NCBI GenBank assembly: GCA_019323525.1
Contig: JAHWHD010000027.1
Span: 1 to 11,379, forward strand
Length of the DNA stretch: 11,379 bases
Direction of reading: 5' to 3'
Origin: Candidatus Woesearchaeota archaeon
GTDB taxonomy: Archaea; Nanobdellota; Nanobdellia; Woesearchaeales; JAHWHD01
Both the position numbers and the translations under genes were made by a program. The notes under the pieces are model-generated. The model was not told the DNA's origin. It saw only the letters and a list, made by a program, of their open reading frames with translations, and did not search any database. Position 1 is the stretch's first letter, and the number at the start of each line of letters is the position of its first letter. Positions 5,859 through 11,379 of this stretch are shown piece after piece.

Positions 5859-6578
5859 ATGGAGAAAGTAAAGACCCAAGACGGGAGTGTTACGTTCATG
5901 AGCGATAAGGTTGGTGAAACCTATCACAGTATTTCTGGAGCTAAAGAAGAGTCTGAGAAGAAGTTTGTAGAGCCCTGCCTGGGGAGTGTTAAGGATAAGG
6001 ATGATATATGGGTACTTGACGTTTGTTTTGGTCTTGGGTATAATACAGCTGCTCTGCTTGATGCTGTCACGGGTAAGAGAGTTAATGTTATTGCATTGGA
6101 GAATGATCCTGGGATATTGCTTAAGATACTTGAGGTTGATGATGTTTTTGATAGTCATTTTGTTATTAAGGATTTAATTAAAGAAAATAAGAATAAAATA
6201 ATCGAAATAAAAAATATTAAAGAAAATAAAATAATAAAAATAGCAAAAGAAAACATCACGATAACTCTAATAGTTGGAGATGCTTTGTCGACGATAAAAA
6301 CAATAAAAGAATGCTTTGATATCTGTTTTCTTGACCCATTTTCCCCAAAAAAAGTGCCTGAGCTATGGACATATGAGCTCTTTAAAGACATATATGGCAG
6401 GATGAATGTTAATGGAATGTTAACAACTTATTCTTGTGCAAGAATAGTGAGAGACAATCTTGAGAAAGCCGGCTTTATTGTAAAAGATGGTCCTTGTGTA
6501 GGTAGAAAAGCGCCTGCGACAGTAGCAGTAAAGGGGATGAAGCAGGCCGCTCCAAAACTGCGACCTGCGAATTTGTGA
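5859..6578 (+). CDS. MnmC2/DUF752-type SAM-dependent tRNA methyltransferase
   Basis: This 239-residue protein matches the methyltransferase half of MnmC, which in bacteria methylates the aminomethyl group at wobble uridine 34 of tRNA. Visible family signatures are GETYHSISGAKEES (19-32), the SAM-binding loop DVCFGLGYNTA (54-64), the acidic end of the next strand (ALEND, 79-83), the catalytic-region motif FLDPFSPKKVPELWT (157-171), TYSCARIVRDNLEKAGF (190-206) and GRKAPAT (215-221). The FAD-dependent oxidase half of bacterial MnmC is absent, as in the stand-alone DUF752 enzymes of Aquifex and archaea. Residues about 104-135 are a Lys/Ile/Asn/Glu-rich insert coded by very A-rich DNA with a repeated unit. 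The RNA substrate in archaea is not evident from sequence. The gene is leaderless and alone; it is convergent with the structured region on its right. Confidence 0.82.
   Translation: MEKVKTQDGSVTFMSDKVGETYHSISGAKEESEKKFVEPCLGSVKDKDDIWVLDVCFGLGYNTAALLDAVTGKRVNVIALENDPGILLKILEVDDVFDSHFVIKDLIKENKNKIIEIKNIKENKIIKIAKENITITLIVGDALSTIKTIKECFDICFLDPFSPKKVPELWTYELFKDIYGRMNVNGMLTTYSCARIVRDNLEKAGFIVKDGPCVGRKAPATVAVKGMKQAAPKLRPANL
6177..6229 (+). repeat. In-frame direct repeat inside the methyltransferase gene
   Basis: ATTAAAGAAAATAA occurs at 6177-6190 and again at 6216-6229, exactly 39 bases (13 codons) apart, within an A-rich tract from about 6171 to 6255. The encoded units IKENKNKII and IKENKIIKI look like a small internal duplication lengthening a surface helix or loop. 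Confidence 0.6.
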
Positions 6579-6612
6579 TCATGGCCACAACATCTTAGAT
6601 AGAAGAGCTTCA

Positions 6613-6832
6613 AGCCATCAGATAGCCCGGATCTGGCTTTGGCGCTTAAATCCGTGGTGAGTTAGGCCGAGTTTGGTTTTCTTTTGCTCCCGCCTGTTGC
6701 GGGAATAAGGAAGGTGCAGGCTTCGCTAGAAGCCTACACCTTTGAATTCACCTCTTTTTTTAAGCGTAAAAGTAATCAGGAGGCTGCTCATGTGTGAGGG
6801 GTGGTTTGAAGAAATAAGGGCAGCCCCTGATT
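6613..6832 (-). ncRNA. Candidate structured RNA of unknown class
   Basis: About 220 non-coding bases form nested hairpins. In plus-strand coordinates: AGCC/AGAT (6613-6623) with ATCT/GGCT (6631-6638); CGCTTAAA (6643-6650) with TTTAAGCG (6759-6766), enclosing GGTGAGTT (6656-6663) with AATTCACC (6745-6752). Inside these are TCCCGC/GCGGGA (6688-6704) and a 13-bp hairpin (6711-6742). A further 13-bp hairpin with one bulge joins 6774-6787 to 6820-6832. A TATA box at 6867-6877 points into it from the right, so a minus-strand transcript from about 6845 would span the whole set. Wobble pairs do not settle the strand: two stems fit the minus strand better and two the plus. I found no RNase P, SRP, 5S or tRNA signatures. 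Confidence 0.4.
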
Positions 6833-6866
6833 TCTTTATCGTGATACAAATAATATAATCATACAG

Positions 6867-6877
6867 GTATATAAATG
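6867..6877 (-). promoter_or_regulatory. TATA element driving the structured region
   Basis: CATTTATATAC on the minus strand. No coding gene begins downstream of it; the predicted start near 6845 leads straight into the hairpin set at 6613-6832. A 12-base palindrome TACGATTTCGTA (6879-6890) lies immediately upstream of the TATA, where a BRE or regulator site would be. Confidence 0.45.
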
Positions 6878-7024
6878 TTACGATTTCGTATACTGGTTGC
6901 GTTTATGTATTTTTTGGTATGCTGGTTTACAAAGGTTATAACGCTAGAATTCGTGAGTTATTACTATAGAGGTGACATAATTAGAATCAGTTGATTAGAA
7001 TTATTTTCATATTCTGGCGCAGGA
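6878..7024. other. Right part of the gene-free interval 6579-7024
   Basis: AT-rich sequence with no credible ORF. It holds the palindrome TACGATTTCGTA (6879-6890) and a repeated ATTAGAAT (6980-6987 and 6994-7001), the latter including AATCA and TGATT separated by two bases. This last part lies just after the XPD stop (7025) and could form a weak hairpin at the end of that transcript. I see nothing else here. Confidence 0.3.
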
Positions 7025-8875
7025 TTAATCTAAGAAAAAATCTTTAATCATCTGCTGATACTCCTTGCTTATCTTCAGTTTCCAGTCTACAGGGAAGCAC
7101 CTGAAATAGTTCGGCCAGGTAAAGCGTTGGTCTAGAAAGACTATGGTTCCTCTATCAGTCTCTGAACGTATACAGCGGCCAGCTGACTGAAAGCAGCGGT
7201 TCATTGCAGGAAAAAGATAGCCGTAGTCCCAGCCTTTTCCGAAAAGTTCGTCATAATATTTGATTAGTTCTTTTGTCTCAAGGTCTGGCTTGTTAAGAGG
7301 AAGTCCTACTACAATCACTGCTTTCAATAAATCACCAGGCAGGTCGATACCCTCTCCAAATGAGCCGGAGTAGACGCCTAGCAAGACAGAGCCAACCTTT
7401 TGAAAATCTTTAAACCTGTTAAGAAGCTCAATCTTGTCCTCTTTACTTAGGCCAGCCTGCTCTGTTAAAGTCGTCTTTTTACAGAGGAATGTGAAGTATT
7501 TGTTTACTTCGTCCCTCAAGTAGTAAGATGGAAAGAATATTGCTGTATTGCCAGGCACAATGTTTACAATGTCAGACGTGATCTCTGCGATTCTTTTGAA
7601 CTGGGACTCATTTCTCATTGTGAACTTTGTTGTAGTCTCAGGGATGATGAGGTTAAGTTTATTGTCCTGTGGGAAAGGGCTTGGATATTCTCTCTCTATT
7701 GTGTCATTGGGAAAACCTAAAACATCTTTGTACATAGATGTCGGGGTTAGAGTTCCTGACATTAATATTGTAGAGTGGGTCTGCTGTATGATTGGTTTTG
7801 TGATGATTGAAGGGTCAAGGCACCTGTAAGATAAAGTTATCTGGTGTCCTCTTCTGCCATAGGTTTTTGTAAGGATACGCGCATAACCTTCATCCTCGCC
7901 GGGCCACTTGACAAGGAACTGTGCAACTCCGCCTATGTATGAACGTTTTTGTTTCTCTCTTACTTCTCCTGCTATGAATTCAAGGTCTGCGATTATCTCG
8001 TCATAGTTTCTTATAGACTCGATTCTTTCAATAAAATCATCTTTATCAACCAATCTTTCTGTGTCAGATTCTACCATGTCAAGGAGAACGTCAAGAAGTT
8101 CTTTTAAAACAGATGCTGTCTCGTTGTACTGGTATTTTTCAGCTTCCTTTATAGCGTTGCTCAGCTGTATAGTTGACAGGTTCTGGGTAAGCATGTCGCG
8201 CACACGTAATGGAAGGTTATGCGCTTCGTCGACTAAAACAATCGAGCTTTCAAGCACTTTATCTGATTTTTTGAAAAAAGTATCGCGTATTGTAGGGTTA
8301 AAGATATAGTTGTAGTCAGCTACAATAACGTTCGCTTTTAAAGAGAGCAGTATTGACATCTCGTAAGGGCAAAAGCCTTTTTCTAAACAAAGCTCGATTA
8401 TCTTTCCAGTGTGCAGAGGATTAAGTTTGATGAGTTCTCCTAAAAGTTTCTCTGCTTTAACACTTGGTTTTTTACCCTTGCCATAGGTGTTATTATAGAA
8501 TTCGCACTTTGACTCCTCTCTCTGGTTCTTGCAGAACTCTGAGAATTCAAAGCTTGAAAGAAGGTCGATTGCAGGAACAATGCACATCCATTTCTTGCCG
8601 ATGATGTCTGTAGCAATGATGTCTGCGTCGTGTTTTTCTTTTATCTTGCTTAAAGTGTCTATTGCGATAAGATGTTGGGTATGGCGTGATGTAAGAAAGA
8701 AGATTGTTAGCTTGTTCTTGATAGCGTAATCAAGAGCAGGTGCAAGGCTTGCAGCTGTCTTGCCAAGACCAGTTGGAGCATGCGCAATGATATGTTTCTT
8801 TTGTTCAATTGCCTGCTTTATATCTGTCAATAGCTCTGACTGGGATTCTCGTATCTGGTCATGAGGAAATAGCAT
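7025..8875 (-). CDS. xpd: XPD/Rad3-family DNA helicase (superfamily 2, iron-sulfur)
   Basis: This is a 616-residue ATP-dependent 5'-to-3' helicase of the type acting in archaeal DNA repair; the eukaryotic homologue is a TFIIH subunit. Motifs in order: Walker A APTGLGKT (33-40), motif Ia region FFLTSRHTQ (59-67), DEAH (216-219), motif III SGTLTP (373-378), motif V GSFGEGIDLPG (504-514) and motif VI QSAGRCIR (563-570). Between Walker A and DEAH lie C98, C115, C124 and C169 (GFCPYE), the expected four ligands of the XPD 4Fe-4S cluster, with somewhat wide spacing. Length is close to other archaeal XPD proteins (about 550-620). The ATG at 8875 lies about 27 bases from a TATA, so it can be transcribed leaderless, although it also follows the TFB cluster by only 40 bases. 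XPD rather than bacterial-type DinG is favoured by the Fe-S spacing and the archaeal context. Confidence 0.9.
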   Translation of the reverse strand: MLFPHDQIRESQSELLTDIKQAIEQKKHIIAHAPTGLGKTAASLAPALDYAIKNKLTIFFLTSRHTQHLIAIDTLSKIKEKHDADIIATDIIGKKWMCIVPAIDLLSSFEFSEFCKNQREESKCEFYNNTYGKGKKPSVKAEKLLGELIKLNPLHTGKIIELCLEKGFCPYEMSILLSLKANVIVADYNYIFNPTIRDTFFKKSDKVLESSIVLVDEAHNLPLRVRDMLTQNLSTIQLSNAIKEAEKYQYNETASVLKELLDVLLDMVESDTERLVDKDDFIERIESIRNYDEIIADLEFIAGEVREKQKRSYIGGVAQFLVKWPGEDEGYARILTKTYGRRGHQITLSYRCLDPSIITKPIIQQTHSTILMSGTLTPTSMYKDVLGFPNDTIEREYPSPFPQDNKLNLIIPETTTKFTMRNESQFKRIAEITSDIVNIVPGNTAIFFPSYYLRDEVNKYFTFLCKKTTLTEQAGLSKEDKIELLNRFKDFQKVGSVLLGVYSGSFGEGIDLPGDLLKAVIVVGLPLNKPDLETKELIKYYDELFGKGWDYGYLFPAMNRCFQSAGRCIRSETDRGTIVFLDQRFTWPNYFRCFPVDWKLKISKEYQQMIKDFFLD

Positions 8876-8897
8876 GAAAGAAACTGGGTAAGAGGTG

Positions 8898-8907
8898 GTT
8901 TATATGG
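8898..8907 (-). promoter_or_regulatory. TATA element for the XPD gene
   Basis: CCATATAAAC on the minus strand, centred about 27 bases before the ATG at 8875 and lying in the 40-base gap after the zinc-finger gene. It lets the helicase be transcribed independently of the upstream TFB operon. Confidence 0.55.
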
Positions 8908-8915
8908 GTTTGGAT

Positions 8916-9269
8916 TTAGTCTTTTAAGCCGCGTTCTTCGACCCAATGAGTGTCGCAAAGTCCTACTGCGAATCTTGCTTGTTCTTTTAAGTATTGTAAA
9001 AGGTGTTTGTCTATAGGACTCCATGCCATCTCGCCTTCGATCTTTACATGGTTACAGCCTTCCTCTCTACAGACATAATATTTTGGAGTATCACCACGTT
9101 TTTGTGTATCAGAACCATTGAATTCTACAATGCTTTTGTAAGCTACTGTAGAACCGCATCTCTTGCACGTGTATAAGTGCCTGCTGTCTACAGGGTCGTC
9201 GCCAGCTTGATAGCCTACGTAAGAAAAATCAGATTCGTCTTTACACGACGGGCATTTTGCTTTAGACAT
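8916..9269 (-). CDS. Small zinc-finger protein of unknown function
   Basis: The protein has 117 residues from the ATG at 9269 (MSKAKCPSC). A longer frame to 9302 exists but overlaps the preceding gene. A zinc-ribbon-like site is formed by C6-x2-C9 and C35-x2-C38 (CPSC, CKRC). A second possible site is C67-x4-C72 with C105-x2-H108 (VCREEGC, LCDTH). The first half resembles TFIIS/RPB9-type or rubredoxin-like ribbons in spacing, but I cannot assign a family. The start lies two bases after the stop of the upstream gene, so translation is probably coupled. Its place between TFB and XPD makes a transcription or repair role plausible but unproven. Confidence 0.65.
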   Translation of the reverse strand: MSKAKCPSCKDESDFSYVGYQAGDDPVDSRHLYTCKRCGSTVAYKSIVEFNGSDTQKRGDTPKYYVCREEGCNHVKIEGEMAWSPIDKHLLQYLKEQARFAVGLCDTHWVEERGLKD

Positions 9270-9271
9270 CT

Positions 9272-9607
9272 TTAATCCAAAACGTCTGCTGTGAAAAAGC
9301 ATTCCTTTGCATGGAATAGCTGTTCGATAAGTTGTTCAAACTCAGATTGACTCCTTATATCTCTGACAACTTCGCCAGTCTTAGGGTCATATCTTCCTGG
9401 GACGCATCTCCTTAGAAGGCCGTCATCGTATGGGCCGGTCGCTATAACGTTTGCTCTGTAAATGCGTTGGCCGTTGTCGTCTCTATCGGCAAAGATGAAA
9501 GCGCTAATACCCTCACCGAAAATATTCCATCCATTACCAGCAGGATCGGCACATAAACCGCCAGGAAGTTCTTTAGGTAACTTTAATTTATAGTCTGGAT
9601 CTGCCAT
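9272..9607 (-). CDS. Small soluble protein of unknown function in the TFB operon
   Basis: The protein has 111 residues from the ATG at 9607. A Shine-Dalgarno GGAGG (9616-9620) lies eight bases upstream of this ATG and overlaps the alternative ATG at 9622, so the shorter start is preferred. The protein is mixed alpha/beta and acidic. It has GGLCADPAGNGWNIFGEGISAFIFADRDDNG near the start, a strand-rich middle (RIYRANVIATGPYDD) and a helix at the end (SEFEQLIEQLFHAKECFF). No signal peptide, membrane segment or recognised motif. It starts about 20 bases after the TFB stop and ends two bases before the zinc-finger gene, so these three genes are very likely one operon. Family not recognised. Confidence 0.65.
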   Translation of the reverse strand: MADPDYKLKLPKELPGGLCADPAGNGWNIFGEGISAFIFADRDDNGQRIYRANVIATGPYDDGLLRRCVPGRYDPKTGEVVRDIRSQSEFEQLIEQLFHAKECFFTADVLD

Positions 9608-9615
9608 TTGGTTAG

Positions 9616-9620
9616 CCTCC
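9616..9620 (-). promoter_or_regulatory. Shine-Dalgarno site deciding the start at 9607
   Basis: GGAGG on the minus strand, eight bases before the ATG at 9607 and inside the codons following the alternative ATG at 9622. It indicates translation of a downstream operon cistron from 9607. Confidence 0.6.
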
Positions 9621-9626
9621 ATTTAA

Positions 9627-10541
9627 TCAATCATAACTAATCTTGCCGCGAAACTGCCTTTTCATCTTCAAAGCAGTGATCATCTCTTTGCATCTGTTCC
9701 TGAGAGTGACTTCTGTAATCTGTGCAACATCAGACACTTCTTTCTGGGTCTTTTTCTCGTCATTAGATAAAAGAGCTGATAGATATAGAGCTGTAGCTGC
9801 GATTGACATAGGACATTTACCTGAAGTCAGTTCCAGGTTCTGCATCTTCTCAATCCATTCAACAGCTTGTGACTGTACTTTTGGTGTTATCCTTAGCTCT
9901 GAAGCAAACCTCGATACAAAGTCGATAGCTGATAATGGGTTTATCTTGATAGCAAGATTTCTCATCAGTTTTCTATAGACTTTACCGATTGTCTTTTTCT
10001 CAAGACCTGTAACATCTGAGAACTCTTTTAGAGTCTTTGGATAGCCAAATCTTTTACATGCAATGTAAAGAGCTGCAATCACAGTCTTTTCACAAGACCG
10101 TGCTTTTGTAAAGCCCTTGATAACAGCTGACCTGTAGATCTCAGCTGCTTCTTTTTCAATAGAATCTGTAACTCTCAAGTTTGAGGAGATTACCTTTAGA
10201 TGACCAAGTGCCCTGTTAAGGTTAGCCTCGATTGAGGAGCTTGACCAGTTATTTTTCTGTCTCATCCTCATGAACTTATACTTAGCCCTTCTAGACATCA
10301 CTCTAAGATCCTTTGCATTACCTACTTTAGTGATAAGGTTGTTAGATATTCTTGGGTCGTATGGAGCGCCTGTCCTTGAGTTTCTTTCCATATCTTCAGT
10401 GTCGACAAAGCGTTCTCTACCAAAGTCTACTAAGTGGTCTTCTACAACAGTGGAACAGCTTCTGCAAATAATCTCACCACGTTCTTTATCTACAAAGAAA
10501 CTGTCGCTTCCACAATCCGGGCATTTTTTTGGAGTATACAT
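9627..10541 (-). CDS. tfb: Transcription initiation factor B (archaeal TFIIB)
   Basis: TFB joins TBP on the promoter (BRE/TATA) and recruits RNA polymerase. This 304-residue copy has the complete layout. The N-terminal zinc ribbon has C7-x2-C10 and C26-x2-C29 (CPDC, CRSC). A B-reader/linker contains RNSRTGAP (53-60). The first cyclin fold (about 108-200) carries KGFTKARSCEKTVIAALYIACK. The second (about 205-293) carries SGKCPMSIAATALYLSALL and the BRE-reading helix-turn-helix TQKEVSDVAQITEVTLRNRC (265-284). The linker after SRTGAP is divergent from the usual DKGL-containing form (here ISNNLITKVG). The ATG at 10541 is about 34 bases from the TATA, leaving a leader of about eight bases without a Shine-Dalgarno. 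It heads an operon with two small genes and precedes the XPD helicase. Whether the genome has other TFB copies cannot be told here. Confidence 0.96.
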   Translation of the reverse strand: MYTPKKCPDCGSDSFFVDKERGEIICRSCSTVVEDHLVDFGRERFVDTEDMERNSRTGAPYDPRISNNLITKVGNAKDLRVMSRRAKYKFMRMRQKNNWSSSSIEANLNRALGHLKVISSNLRVTDSIEKEAAEIYRSAVIKGFTKARSCEKTVIAALYIACKRFGYPKTLKEFSDVTGLEKKTIGKVYRKLMRNLAIKINPLSAIDFVSRFASELRITPKVQSQAVEWIEKMQNLELTSGKCPMSIAATALYLSALLSNDEKKTQKEVSDVAQITEVTLRNRCKEMITALKMKRQFRGKISYD

Positions 10542-10570
10542 TGTGCTTCTAAAGCAACTATGGGTTAGGA

Positions 10571-10587
10571 GTATATAAATCTTTCGG
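10571..10587 (-). promoter_or_regulatory. BRE/TATA promoter of the TFB operon
   Basis: CCGAAAG directly followed by ATTTATATAC on the minus strand, one of the clearest BRE plus TATA combinations in the window. The predicted start is near 10549, about eight bases before the ATG at 10541. Confidence 0.7.
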
Positions 10588-10614
10588 TTTTGTTGCCATC
10601 AGCAAGTAGTTACA

Positions 10615-11379
10615 CTAGTGACTCTGTAAATATTTAAAAAGGCGAGACCTGTCTACAGCTGTAAGTTTATAACCAGGAGTGCCGATCTTTTTCTGCAGTA
10701 TGCTTGGAAGTGGGTGTCCGTCCATAGGCAGTTCTATTAAAGAGGCGCCAGGGAAGTGTCTCGCTATATCCATGTGAGCTGCACCTACAAATACCAAAGA
10801 ATTCTTGTATTTGCTCCTCATTTCCTTAAGTCTGCTAATCATATGGCTGTTTCTATAAGAAGCGCATTCAACAGCTGCGTCTACGAAATCTTCTAGATCC
10901 TGGTCGCTCCTGACTGACTGTAATTCTGAGACCATTTTAGATTGCAATCTATCCACTTCGTGAAGCTGGGAGTCCGAGTAAGCTTCAAAAAAATGAGGTA
11001 CAACTCCCTTTTTTGTAGATCCCAATATAAGGTGTGCTGCAGATTTTCCGAAAGAGCCTGCGTTAGCAAATGCGCCTTCTAACCTCTGTAAAAAATCAAT
11101 GTCCCTTCTTCCGTATATCCTTTCAGAGTGGGTTGACTGATACTCAACAAAAAGATTCGAAAGGTGATAGTTAATTTGGGATGTCATATCTTTTGAAAAA
11201 GGACTTTCAATAAGTAAGTATTTGTACTTGTCTCTTGAAACATGGGCAAGCATGTTAGCAGCGTCTGCTTCATCCTTATGAGGGCCAACCATAAATGTGT
11301 ATGCTGGTCTTTGAACTTTTCTTTCTAAAACAGGTTCTTGCTTTGGTGGTTCTGCACCATGTGCAAAAAGACCAATCAA
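10615..11379 (-). CDS. TraB/TIKI-like protein, 5' end cut by right edge
   Basis: There are 254 residues up to the window edge. The first codon visible is TTG, so the true start probably lies outside. Three features recall the TraB/TIKI/ChaN-like (erythromycin-esterase-related) superfamily, whose metal-dependent hydrolase members carry GxxH, an acidic residue after a strand, and a late VGxxH: VGPHKDEA early in the visible part, YLLIESPF about 25 residues later, and SLVFVGAAHMDIARHF near residue 200. The middle is helical and charged. No signal peptide or membrane segment is visible in this part. The assignment rests on motif resemblance only; the glycines and histidines match, but overall similarity cannot be judged here. 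It lies upstream of TFB in the same orientation, yet TFB has its own strong promoter. Confidence 0.4.
   Translation of the reverse strand: MIGLFAHGAEPPKQEPVLERKVQRPAYTFMVGPHKDEADAANMLAHVSRDKYKYLLIESPFSKDMTSQINYHLSNLFVEYQSTHSERIYGRRDIDFLQRLEGAFANAGSFGKSAAHLILGSTKKGVVPHFFEAYSDSQLHEVDRLQSKMVSELQSVRSDQDLEDFVDAAVECASYRNSHMISRLKEMRSKYKNSLVFVGAAHMDIARHFPGASLIELPMDGHPLPSILQKKIGTPGYKLTAVDRSRLFKYLQSH

Noticed and set aside
5796..6158. 120-codon minus-strand ORF opposite the methyltransferase
   Set aside because: It lies opposite the clearly conserved MnmC2-like frame, has no protein-like motif and spans both divergent promoters; it is a shadow frame.
6643..6766. MITE or insertion-sequence end with terminal inverted repeats
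   Set aside because: The outer repeats CGCTTAAA/TTTAAGCG have only 8 bases, no target-site duplication is visible and no transposase is nearby; an RNA fold explains the nested stems at least as well.
6726..6791. 21-codon minus-strand ORF inside the structured region
   Set aside because: No ribosome site and no family resemblance; it crosses two stable stems, so it is most likely chance.
6613..6832. RNase P RNA, SRP RNA or 5S rRNA
   Set aside because: The outer stem enclosing smaller hairpins recalls 5S, and CCAGATCCGGGCTAT on the minus strand faintly recalls the RNase P ACAGA..GGCUUA region, but the invariant bases and the partner strand are missing. The SRP helix 8 sequence and its tetraloop are also absent.
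7548..7829. Plus-strand ORFs opposite XPD, AlaRS and TFB
   Set aside because: Each overlaps a gene with unmistakable family motifs in the other frame and shows no promoter or ribosome site.
9272..9302. Longer start of the zinc-finger gene at 9302
   Set aside because: It would overlap the upstream gene by about 30 bases; the ATG at 9269 directly follows the upstream stop and begins right before the first CPSC pair.

Overview
The window looks archaeal. Most genes sit behind an AT-rich TATA element of the TTTATATA type, often preceded by a purine-rich BRE-like CGAAA. Several starts lie only 25-29 bases from that TATA, as in leaderless archaeal mRNAs. The genes include a TFIIB-family initiation factor (TFB) and an archaeal XPD/Rad3 helicase. 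Compact genes, many small orphan proteins, and a short bacterial-looking alanyl-tRNA synthetase without a C-terminal domain suggest a DPANN-type lineage (Woesearchaeota/Pacearchaeota-like). That placement is inference; no rRNA gene is present to test it.

Layout, left to right. (1) 1-338, minus: N-terminal part of a lipoprotein running off the left edge. (2) 392-1213, minus: a winged-helix regulator, divergent from a single-pass membrane protein (1308-1850, plus), with nested palindromes between them. (3) 1851-3704: a short AlaRS (minus), followed downstream by a second, diverged copy of its own last codons. (4) 3750-4703, minus: a soluble GGDEF diguanylate cyclase, divergent from a small helical orphan (4839-5264, plus), which overlaps tail to tail with another helical orphan (5257-5730, minus). 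(5) 5859-6578, plus: an MnmC2/DUF752-type tRNA-modification methyltransferase.

(6) 6579-7024 holds no convincing gene. It contains a dense set of nested hairpins (6613-6832) entered from the right by a good archaeal promoter on the minus strand, so an unclassified structured RNA is likely. (7) 7025-10541, minus: an information-processing block in transcription order TFB, a 111-aa orphan, a 117-aa zinc-finger protein and XPD helicase. The first three are tightly spaced and probably one operon; XPD has its own leaderless promoter. (8) 10615-11379, minus: a protein with TraB/TIKI-like motifs, cut by the right edge.

The most interesting points are the intact diguanylate cyclase in an archaeon, the structured RNA candidate, the duplicated AlaRS tail, and the TFB/zinc-finger/XPD neighbourhood. 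I found no CRISPR array, tRNA, rRNA or recognisable transposase.
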